From assembly GCA_021234155.1 (NCBI GenBank), contig JAJEKV010000048.1, positions 1,023,873 to 1,087,872 of the forward strand: a stretch of 64,000 bases of DNA, read 5' to 3'. The position numbers and the translations under genes were made by a program. This document shows, in pieces, positions 53,897-64,000 of this stretch. Under the pieces are notes generated by a model that was not told the DNA's origin, did no database searches, and worked only from the letters and a program-made list of their open reading frames with translations. Origin of the DNA: Isoetes taiwanensis (lineage: Eukaryota > Streptophyta > Lycopodiopsida > Isoetales > Isoetaceae). Numbering within the stretch: position 1 is the stretch's first letter; each line of letters starts with the position of its first letter.

Positions 53897-56120
53897 TGCT
53901 GTCTTTGCTTATCTATTATCTAATAAACTTTAGGAGAGAATCATGGTTAACATATTTGACACTAGTTTTAGTTGTCATAGATCTCATCATTGCCAGTGGG
54001 GTATAGTTGACCATAATAAAAATCTTGCAGATCTTTATTATGGATGATGATGATTGTTTTTGCAACAGAACATGCATGTTAGATTATATTATGGTAGAAT
54101 CTTATTGTTGAAATATTCGTAAACATACCATGCATGTAAGGCTATTACTTTAATAGCAATATGTGCATGGTATCAAAAGGATCTTGTAGTTCTTACTTAT
54201 GAAGGCAAGTTTAATTATACGTAATGTGCATGGAAATATTTCATACACAGCTCTAGATCTAGTTATTTCTACCTTTCAACTATTGTTCAAATTGTTGAAT
54301 ATCAGAGTGAACCCAACATCCACCTTTATAGATTCATCATGTGCATTGGTGTTGCTACAACACGTGCATCAAAGTCTGTGGTACAAGGGATATTGCTATA
54401 TTCTGAACGGTAAAACATAAATCTCTTCTGATTATTTCTATAGTTGATTATGATAGCTTGATGGAAGTTATAGACTTGGGTTTGACTTTCCTTTTGTTTC
54501 ATCATGTTTTACTGCATGCAAGCAAGTTGATGAATATATTTTTGGATTACGGGTCTTAGAGAATGCAAGAGATGTGGTAGCTGTTATAGTTTCAATATTA
54601 TTTTTTTCAGAATCCTGAATGCATTATCAGTATGGCATAGATATGGTCTGACAACGACTGGAATTATTCCTTTTGGTAAATCGAAACAGAGAAACAAATG
54701 ACTTTTTGTTATGGATCACACCAATGAACCATACTTTTTATATCTCCAAATCCTCTATTCAAGACTTCTTCAGACAATTCATGGTCTCGCAAGTTGTAAT
54801 TCATCCAAAATTGCTGCACAATCCACAATCAAACTGTTAGCAATGATGAAAAGATCTCTATTTAAAATAAACACAGGTCAAATAAATACAGGATACGAGT
54901 TACACGAGTAACTCAGATTGGCCAAACTCTAGGTCACCAAAACCAGAGCTGAGTCCAGATACAATAACCAATCTATGGTAGTTGACCGCTCACCCGGGTC
55001 AATCGATGCTAAGACCTGGCAGAATTATGGTAAGGCCTGATAATCAGCTTCTACTAGTGGCTCCTCCCTCGAGCTAGCAGTCCTCAGTATAGAATACGAA
55101 GAGGTAGGCTCAAGGATAATAGAGGTTACTGAACAAGAACAGTAGGAGCTCTAGGGAAAAAGGGAGCGACGGAGTAGAGCAGTCTTCTTTGACCTCCTGT
55201 CACTCTTTCAGCCATATTTCCCACGTGTGTACGAATTATGAAAAGTGCCATCTAAATTTTGAAACTAGACTCCGAGACACTTCTGGCAGAGTAAAAATCG
55301 CCTCAATCGGAGCTCTGCTGGCCGAGATATGTGCAACTAAAATTCAGCTTCTATTTATAGACATGTATAACTGAAGTTCAGCTTCTATTTATAGAACTCT
55401 CCTACGCCTTTAGCCTTTTTATTTAGCAAGCTTTTTTAACATCATAATTAAATATAAACCATAGATTGCCTTTATTGTCTTGCCTTGCCAATAATTTGCC
55501 AAACTTAGACACCCATGCTAGTCCGCCAAGACTACGGTCCAAGACCACACCCCCGAGCTACCAAAGCAAGACATTTAACCCCGAAGTTCACCTGGAATAC
55601 TATATTTAGTTTACGAGCCATATACACATACCTCGGTCGAACATTAGCTCAGAACAATAGGACCCGTTTTATTTTTTAGTTACAGGTTACATGCTTCATT
55701 CGTTTTTCGCCATTCAAAATAATATGGATTGGCCTAATGCGTCTTAAATTTTTGCAATGACATTGTTGACATTGCTGTTTTTCTAGCATGCACGTGCTAT
55801 GCTACATAAGACCCAATTTTTAGAACTTTAGATTCAATTATGACATAAACAAGAAGAGTTAAATCCACAATTGCCCCGATAATTGCAAGGTTATACTTTC
55901 TAATTAATTGTCTATGGGACAAGGAGAAGCGTTAAATACATACCTGCAAGGTTTCTGGATTGCCTCTAAAGGGCAAACCCTGCTTATGTGGATATGGGGA
56001 ATATGTCAGGTATATGCCTAAAAAAATACAACCAAATAAAAGTCATGAAAATGTGCATAGTACTGTCCAAAGAAAATTAGGGATAGTCCGTCAAATTTAA
56101 GCACTGAAGGTAAGGTTATT
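53897..56120. other. Intergenic DNA, possible minus-strand LTR relic
   Basis: No gene. At 55335-55405 a 22-bp phrase ttcagcttctatttatag occurs twice; on the minus strand it reads ctataaatagaagctgaa, a duplicated TATA box. The surrounding 54.9-55.6 kb (with cggagctctgctggccgaga) looks like LTR or leader sequence, but ends were not found. Confidence 0.35.
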
Positions 56121-56122
56121 AG

Positions 56123-56273
56123 TCTAGCCGAGGCTGATGACCAAAAATGTGTGATTGAGGGTGTACGTCTGAGGTTAGGTATTTGGCCAAAGGCCGGCCG
56201 AGGCCTACGTGCCAAATATTTGGCCGAGGACTTACTGGCAAGCCCACACATTTTTGGTTATCAGCCAAGGCAA
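56123..56273. repeat. Foldback palindrome
   Basis: gccgaggctgatgaccaaaaatgtgtg (56138 region) is inverted at cacacatttttggttatcagccaaggc (56243-56270). The centre holds further inverted words (ggtatttggccaaaggcc / ggcctacgtgccaaatatttgg). Possibly a small foldback transposon. Confidence 0.6.
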
Positions 56274-56535
56274 AGATCAATAATTGCCTTATCAGTCTTA
56301 TATGGGTGGATGAGGTTACTTTATCAGTACTAAGACTCACTTTACACACAAGAGTCTAATACAGGTAGCTTTGGTAAGCAAGGAGCAAAATTGCAACCTA
56401 ATTGGGTTGATTGGGTTGCAAGGACGACCAATGTGTGTTTGCTGGTTTGCATTTGAAAACCAAACAATGGGACAAATTTTGCACCTAAAAACTAAATCCG
56501 GAAATGGTTTTTAGGCATACTCACTCCATGTTTCT

Positions 56536-56560
56536 TTTTGATAGATAGATAGATAGATAG
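56536..56560. repeat. (gata)n microsatellite
   Basis: Six tandem copies of gata/tagat. Confidence 0.9.
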
Positions 56561-56988
56561 TAATAAATTAATATTATTTCGAAATAGTAGTAACATATCC
56601 AATTTTACCAAGTAGAATGTACTTTGAATACTTTGAATGCACATGTGTTGCTTGGAATTGAGTACCTGTTTTGAAAGGACATCAATTAATTGGGATGATG
56701 TATTTGAGACATAACCAACTGCGGGTAGAGAACAATTTTGGCGGGTCAGCAGGATTTTCAAGGTATATATTAGTGGGTTAAATTATGGTCGTCGGAGTTC
56801 CTACTCTGGACCGTTTTGCCAACGTCGGCAGGATGATATCAGGAATAGAATTAATGGTATGGTAGTGCAAGGAAGCGGTCTGGATGCAGCCGCGTAGGGC
56901 AGATATAGATTGGTAACAAATACTCGTTACAGAGTCACAGTCAAGCTATGGAGTAGTGACGGATCAGGAAAGCATTGAATAAACTCAT

Positions 56989-59900
56989 GTGGACAATTTC
57001 AGGGGCCGAAGATCCAATTGGATAGACTTTACAGGCTATGTGATGTGGAGTTCAGAAATGGGCACATCTGCCTCGCCCCCCTTGCTGCTCCTCAAGCCTC
57101 TGTCTCTCAACCCATGTCGCCTTTCAATCCGCCCTCCTTTTTTAGGATTTGATCGGCTTGAAACGCTTAGTAGCTCTCGTCTTCCCCGGCATTGGAGCCT
57201 TCGCTCCATTTTCAACATCCGCGCCCAGGTTGCTTTCAATTTCTTGAAATCTTCGACTTGAATCTTCGACTTGAATTATCTGGTTTGTTCATTTTTTAGA
57301 CTCTGGCAATGAGCCAATTTTGAACTTGAAGTTAAGACTTTTCGCATTACCCCTGTTCCCCGTAAAGTAGAAGTTTAATTGAAGCAGTTTGATTGACATA
57401 AGCTGATTTGTGTTATGAAACAACTGATAACCAGTAAATACATCTTAGATTCCATAATTACCTTGCAGGCTCAGAAGGATCCAACAGATATGGAAAATGG
57501 CATGGATACCCCTTTGCTTATGCCTGATAAGAGTGCATATGATTGGAAATCAGTTGCTTTCTCGTGAGTTTTGCACTTTTACAAAGAAAAAAAAGAAGTT
57601 GCTTTAAATGTTATTGTGTGGATATGTATGTAATGATTCTTTTGTTTCCAGTTTTCTATTCCCTGCATTGGGTGGACTATTATTTGGCTATGACATTGGA
57701 GCAACCTCGGGGGCTTCTATCTCCATCACGGTAAATACCCCGTCCATGCTTTGTATGGAAAGGTTGCTGATTATGTTATGAACATTAAAAATAAGGGGTT
57801 AAATTGGCGAGTAGTGTCTATATATGACCTAGTAGAAGCTCTGTAAAATAGTTGTAAGTGTTTGTCCTTTCCATGCATCATTCTATAATGGAATTGTGAA
57901 ATTAAGCACGACTTATCTTACCACAATATGGATTTATAGATTTATGCTTTAAAGCAATGCTGTAAATAGATATCTTTTGCTCTCATCCTTTTGAGCTTTG
58001 CCCTACTTGATTTAGAAATTTTACACTGAACTGAAGTTTTCCTGGCAACCTAAACTATGCAGTCTGCTACACTCAGTGGGGTGGATTGGTATAAGCTCAC
58101 TTCAGTTCAGACTGGTTTAGTTGTAAGTTACAGTGCCATTTTATTTTCCTTATCTGCTTATTGGCTATATGAATATGAGCTTGGAATTTCCATTTGAGTT
58201 GTGTTTTGGCAGGTGAGCGGATCCCTTTATGGGGCAGTTTTGGGATGCTTATTGGCTTTCAATATTGCAGATGCCTTAGGTGCTATTTTTTGAACTCTTT
58301 TGGCTTGATGAAAGCTCCAATACTTCTATACATGTTTAAGGGAGCTTATTAATACTTGTATATGTATTTTAAGGCAGGCGAAGGGAGCTTATACTTGCTG
58401 CTGCCATTTACTTGATTGGATCTGTGCTGACATCTGTGGCTCCTGACTTTGCAATACTAATTGCAGGGCGTCTAATCTATGGTATTGGTATAGGTTTGGT
58501 ATGTCCGCAGACTTTTCCATTTCAATTTAATTTCTGTTGTCCTCACCATTCTCATGATCTTGGTTTGTGTGAGTGATTAGAATCCATTTAGCAAATTTAT
58601 CAAGTTACATGCATCAGAACATGTTATGACTATTATTATTTGACAGGCAATGCATGCTGCACCTATGTACATTTCTGAAACCTCCCCTTCTGACATTCGT
58701 GGTACACTGGTTTCGCTGAAGGAAGCCTTCATTGTAGGGGGTATCTTGGTAAGAAAAACTTATAGCACAGTCCATGCATGCTAATCACCCTCGCTCATAT
58801 TTTCTCTTTATAGCTTGGATATCTTGCAGGCTATCTGGAAATTGATGTTATTGGCGGTTGGCGCTGGATGTACGGTTTTGCTGCACCAATTGCGTTGGTG
58901 ATGGGAATTGGGATGTGGTGGCTGCCACCCTCACCACGCTGGTTGCTCTTGCGTGCAATGCAAGGCAAAAGTGACTTGTTAGTAGCAAAAAAAGATGCAG
59001 CTTCCGCATTGTGTAGATTTGCAGGTAACAAAGCTGATCAGAGCATTATAGAGTCACAGATAAACGAGACACTAGCTTCATCACAATCAATTCAAGAAGG
59101 AGGTGAAGCTAGGCTTGTAGAGCTCTTTCAAGGAAGCAATTTCAAAGCTCTTTCTGTAGGCATGGGCCTTGTTTTCTTTCAACAGGTTAGTACTCTGTTG
59201 AGATTTGTTGTTTGTACCTGCTCAAGTCCAAATGCCCAATCAGAATAGAAGTAGCTTTATCTATTCAATTCGGTATACAGATATTTCATAGATTACATGG
59301 TAACCATAATTGTTCAGCTCTGTATTTCTCCATGCCAATCATACCCCTGAAGAGGCTTTTTAGATAATCAGTTGAATTCCCTTGTCAAAATTTTGGGCAA
59401 CAATTTTTACAATGGCACGTCCAATTTGACCATTTTACCAATGATACTTGATGCTTGTTGCCCTTGATTAGGACATCAGATCTTGGATCTCATTGGAAAA
59501 AGCATGTGAAATAATATGCTTAGACAGGAAATCCAGCTGACTGTAGGCACCCCATTTTTACTATATGAGGTAAATGGAAAAGGATCATTGCAGAACATTT
59601 AGTATAAATCCCATCTCAAAGATTTGTAGGACTCTTGTATTTTAAAAACAACCTGAGCAAATAACAATTTGAGCAAGGAAATAACATGACATCAGGTTAG
59701 GCCTGACATTTATAGATTGCAAACCAGAAGGATGTTATATATGTTCATGTTTTTTGATTAGGAGTTGATTTTCAGGTGACAGGACAACCAAGCGTGCTGT
59801 ATTATGCTGCATCAATCCTTCAGGTTGGCTATGCTTTACCTTTTCAAGATCTGTTTGACTTTAGGGCTACATCTGCATCAAGGATGCAACAAATCTCTGT

Positions 59901-61151
59901 CCCAAATTTGGTGGTTATGCTTGTTTGCCATCCTAATTTGTTGAAGGAACCTAAAATTTGTGAGAGATGGCTCTAGAGTGCAGGAATATCAGCTGCTTCT
60001 GATGCCACCCGTGTTTCTGTATTCCTAGGGTTCTTTAAGGTAACATATCTTCCTATTATATCGTCAATGCTCTACAGGTGGGTAATGTTGGACCTTACCT
60101 TTGGGTGTGGAAAACTTTCAGTTGCTGATGACAGTTGTTGCAGTATTGTTTGTCGATAAGATAGGTCGAAGACCACTATTAATTGGAGGCATCAGTGGGA
60201 TTGTAACTTCTATCTCCCTGTCCTAGCAACCTTGTGTAAACCATGTTATTCACATTTTTGTATGTTTTCAACAGGTGATCAGTCTGTTTTTGCTCGCGTC
60301 TTATTTCTCATTTGGCAACAGTTTATCTATATTGGCAATTATTGCTTTGCTCTCATATGTGGGATGCTACCAGGTATAAGGTCTCATATGTCAGACTTCT
60401 AACATATTTTGTTGCTTATCATCCATAGTAGTAAATTAGATAGGTTCTAACTTCAAGATGAACTCATATCTCTGGTACAATGGGCCTTGTAAAGCGTGTT
60501 CAATTCTATCAGAAATGTATTTGTTGTTGTCTTGATATGGCCATTTCTTCCATTATTCCCTGACACATTTCTTGGAACTCCACAGATCTCATTTGGACCA
60601 ATTTCGTGGCTGATGATATCAGAAATATTTTCATTACGAACGAGGGGTCGTGCCCTCAGCATTTCAACAGTTGTAAATTTTGGTGCCAATGCACTGGTTG
60701 CTTTGGCGTTTGCCCCTCTACAGGTAATCTGGAGAAAACATACTAATGACCTTTAGACACTTGTAACTTAGCTGGGATGATTTGCTATACAAACCCACTA
60801 TCTGGTATATTTTATGAGCCTGCCCGTTTCCAATGCAAACATCTCTGCATCTAGTAAATGTATACTGTGCAGCATAGATTTTTCTTGATCCAATCCTTGA
60901 ATTGCAGAACCAGCGATTGAGAAAGCATTATATTCATATGTGGGCACTGAGCATGATCGATTTGCTTCTTTCTTCCTTTGCTAATTGTGATTTCTACCTT
61001 TCAGGATCTGGTAGGAGCATCTGCGACATTTATCATATTTGGCGCCATTGGAGTAGTTGCTTTATTGTTCGTTATTTTCACTGTTCCGGAAACAAAAGGA
61101 CTGAGCTTAGAGGAAATTGAAGCCAGAGTATTCTCCAAAATCGAAGATTAA
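56989..61151 (+). CDS. Plastid-targeted sugar/H+ symporter (MFS, D-xylose-proton symporter-like), 14 exons
   Basis: Exons: 57058-57228 (or from the in-frame upstream ATG at 56989), 57469-57563, 57652-57730, 58063-58122, 58213-58279, 58374-58498, 58647-58748, 58814-59185, 59776-59823, 59977-60039, 60122-60202, 60275-60373, 60586-60723, 61005-61151. All borders are GT-AG and the total is 549 codons, stop included, without a break. The Ser/Arg-rich N-terminus (MGTSASPPLLLLKP...RLPRHWSLRS) looks like a chloroplast transit peptide. The rest is a 12-helix sugar transporter: FPALGGLLFGYDIGATSG, GRRRELIL, AMHAAPMYISET, GWRWMYGF, QQVTGQPSVLYYAAS, DKIGRRPLLIGG, GCYQISFGPISWLMISEI, PETKGLSLEEIEA. It closely follows the Arabidopsis plastid member of this family. 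The exact sugar is not inferable. It is the only intact gene here. Confidence 0.95.
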
Positions 61152-64000
61152 GAGTTTATTTGGTACCAACGTTTTTTCACATTGGTACAAAAAAGCATTC
61201 TTCATATAAATATGGCCCTTTTTCCACGGTAGTCATATTTCGAAAAGTCACATATTTTATCTAATGGTGTTTGGCCACCTATTGTCCTAAAAGAAAATCA
61301 CTTTCCCACTATGAAAATAAGACACGTCTGATTTAGGTTTGGAATAGGTTCGTATTATAAATGGACACCTAGTCTTATTTGAAATATAACTAAAAAATAA
61401 GACGTGTCTTATTTTTTCATGGTTTTCCACTAGTATTTTAATGGTGTTATATTTTATGACTACCACGCAGTGGAAAAACAAGTTTAAATTTATGTGTCTC
61501 ATTTTTAGCCTTGGAGTCATAAATGATGTCGTATATTGTATATGACAGCCATATTTTGTGGCTACTGTAAAAAAAAGGCCTAACAGCAGTGCGGTGATAT
61601 TTATTTTCGCTAACAACGTTCGCCAACAACGAAGTAAGGGTGAGATTCCACTATCGGCATGGAAGTTTTCTACGTGGCTAAAATTTTCAGTTGATAAAAC
61701 ATAATTTCCAATACATGATTCCATTTAGGTGGTAATTAGGTTCCAACTGTGAATTTGAACTCAAAGTAGCGAAGGATTGAAAACATGAATGACGATGCTA
61801 TCCACTTGCTAACCCTGAACTTCTTTTCTAGGCTTAAGCACTAAAGGCATCGTTACATGTGTAGCACCTAGCAAACTATATTCATGATGTATACAAATTA
61901 ATGATTCCTATTACAATCTGAGGAAGATAATAGTGCGTTTCGCATTGTGGAACACAACACGATTAAATCTTTATCAGAAAAATTGTTTGTAACATAACGC
62001 ATCACAATGATTTCATGTTTGCACAACCTCAAATGGAAAAGACTTTCATAAGATCCAGGATCAAAAAATTTGTTAGATCGAGGCCTGCCGGTGCCATGGC
62101 TGATTTTTTTTAAATCTACAAGGATCTTGAATTGCTTTTATGGCTGCGCCTATGTTTTCAAAAACCTAAACTGTGGCCGAACCCTAAATCTTGGCTTCAG
62201 ATTTGTTAACACTAACCTTCATTTTTTACGAAGCCCTAACTGACCTTCAAAAATTTAAAGGCTATATATTACTTTAGGCAGAATCAGGATCAATTATTTA
62301 TGACCGTGAAAATCAAGTGGTTGCTAGAAAATAAAATTGAAATTGCTAGGTACATTGAAATTGCTAAGTGCGCTATGCATATTTGAAAATACAAGCTGGT
62401 TCAAAGGATTAAAGTGAAGTTCCAGATATGTTAAACTTGTGACCTTAATGGTAATGGTGATTACAATATGGTGATTTGGATTGAAAGCCTCATGTGATTG
62501 TACTATGCTCAGAAATTGAAGTTGATACTTTGATGAAAGATGCTTTAAGGAAACTCCAAACCCCTACACTACTATCAATTTTATCTTTTATATTGTAGTA
62601 ATATACTTTCACGGCCGCAACTTATATTGATCCATGCTAAGTAAGTTTACTTTGCCACATTGGCTGGGGAAATTTTGATGAACCCATGTTAGGTGATATT
62701 TGAAATCAATGACATAACCTAAAGAACCATTTGGTTGGATTTGTAGATTCTAATATGATGATTGAGTTTTCGCTGGATATGGAAATTGTCATGCAAGAAA
62801 CAGTTTTGGGATATATTACTATCTTTTATATACAAGGAGCAACATAACATTTTAGGTGTTTGTGGTTATAAGGTAAAGGGGTATTTGAGTTACATAATGC
62901 CTTAGTGGATAGAAATATTAGATGCCTTTTCTCCTAATTCTATTAAAAATTTAGTTGCATTTGTAACTCCTTAAAGGAGGTATGAGATAAACTCTTGTGT
63001 ACAATACATCTTGAGATAGCTCTTATGTCTGCAACATAATAGTTGGTCTTGGAAACTAAAAATTTGGACTTGAAAGCTTTTAGCTAAAAATTTTGGACTT
63101 GAAAATTTTATCCTAAAGGACCGGACTTGAATATTTGTAGCCTAGATGGCTAGACTTGAAAATTTCTGATGGTGGACTCAATCATGGTTATAACCATGGA
63201 CTTGGTTGTGTTAAACTTGTAATATAATTTCTTGATCGAGAACGATCAAATCCCAAGAAAGGGATGAATTGATATGGTGGTGTTCAGGGGAATGGTTCGA
63301 GAAAAGCAAGAACAAGATAGTCACATGGGAATTGAAATAATAAGATCTGAACAATTGAGATAATTATGGAACCTTGAAAAAGGTTGATTTCCTATAATTG
63401 GCCTATTTACCTTTATCATTTTTGAAAAGGCTCCTTGATCCCTATATAAGGGGAAGAGGTGCAATTATTGGATTCAGATCCTCCTTCTCCTTCTGCTCCT
63501 TCAACTGCCTCTTGCCAGCTTCCATGAATTCTTTATTTGTTCCTTAGAGAGGATTCTCTGAGGATTGACTTTACAAATCTCCTTCTTGTTCCTTGACATA
63601 AATTGCAGATGGACTACCTTGGAGATTCTTGCTTTTGCGAGCCGTGTTGGGTGGTGAGCTTTGGGCTGAAGGCTTAGAGTGAAATATCTTTTAAGTTTTG
63701 GTGTTGGTTTATTAGATGTTGGATCTTTTATTTACTAGCTAACCCTTGGTTCATAACCATCCTTCTTTTGTGTGGATCATAAAGTCTAAATCCTTAATTC
63801 TTTTAGGTTAAATAACCATATGCCTTAAGATATTCATAATTTGGTATTCTATCATATCAAAGCTTGCAAAGAATATTACCTCTGATACTCTGAAAGGAAA
63901 CATGTTTCGAATATGTACTATTGTCTTAACAATCTCATCTCAGAGGAAATTTGGTAACCCAGAAAACTTAAGCATTGCTCTTAGAACATTTACCATGAAT
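61152..64000. other. Downstream intergenic DNA, no gene seen
   Basis: AT-rich. 61380-61420 holds a small inverted repeat around aataagacgtgtctta. At 63060-63170 the phrase ggacttgaaa recurs about four times in a loose 30-35 bp repeat. A TATA-like word ccctatataaggggaag at 63450 followed by a CT-rich stretch could be a promoter or an LTR relic. No coding exon follows within the window. Confidence 0.5.

Noticed and set aside
63450-63640. Promoter and 5' end of another gene
   Set aside because: The TATA-like word and CT-rich tract are not followed by a recognisable exon in the window.

Overview
This is nuclear DNA of a land plant, probably a fern or another large-genome non-seed plant. The evidence is a plant-type plastid sugar-transporter gene with 14 exons and GT-AG introns, very TE-rich intergenic DNA, and a DIRS-type tyrosine-recombinase retroelement, a class I regard as rare or absent in flowering plants. 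The lineage is inferred; no sequence search was possible.

Layout. 1-7571: non-coding, repeat-rich DNA with a TIR-bounded candidate CACTA-like element (779-4309), an 81-bp AT-rich tandem repeat and a GC-rich array of hairpin-forming units (about 6300-6830). 7572-37819: two 1.46-1.56 kb LTRs, roughly 95% identical by eye, bracket 30 kb. Next to the 3' LTR lies a decayed Ty3/gypsy chromovirus (gag, protease, RT/RNase H, integrase, chromodomain remnant; 30.7-35.5 kb). Next to the 5' LTR are a tRNA-Met-type primer site and three 75-bp hairpin repeats spaced about 215 bp. Between the two lie a lysine/glutamate-rich ORF, an antisense multi-exon gene (zinc-finger half plus FCP1/NLI-type HAD half) split by a 6.9-kb DIRS element inserted beside a splice donor, a divergent histone-H3-fold gene remnant, two more copies of the hairpin repeat, two unrecognised overlapping ORFs, a LINE fragment, and an array of six hairpins with varying but self-complementary stems. 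37820-42510: an L1-type LINE, entered at the edge of the 3' LTR. 42511-57000: non-coding DNA with MITE-like and foldback elements, a Helitron-like 3' end, copia and LINE fragments, and a few exon-like segments of unknown origin. 56989-61151: the sugar transporter, the only gene in the window that reads intact. 61152-64000: no gene seen.

How parts relate. The chromovirus modules follow the usual order (LTR, PBS, gag, PR, RT, RH, INT, chromodomain, PPT, LTR), so the two LTRs may belong to one element swollen by nested insertions or by cargo. The H3-fold gene and the ORF pair that follows it are on the same strand. The start of the first region (9.3-10.4 kb) and the start of the ORF pair share one upstream architecture: hairpin repeats, a telo-box and a TATA box. 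This promoter-repeat/H3-fold/two-ORF cassette is the strongest candidate here for something undescribed.

Almost all coding remnants carry single-base indels and stop codons, whereas the sugar transporter does not. Genuine pseudogene decay is therefore the favoured reading, though homopolymer consensus errors in repeats could contribute.
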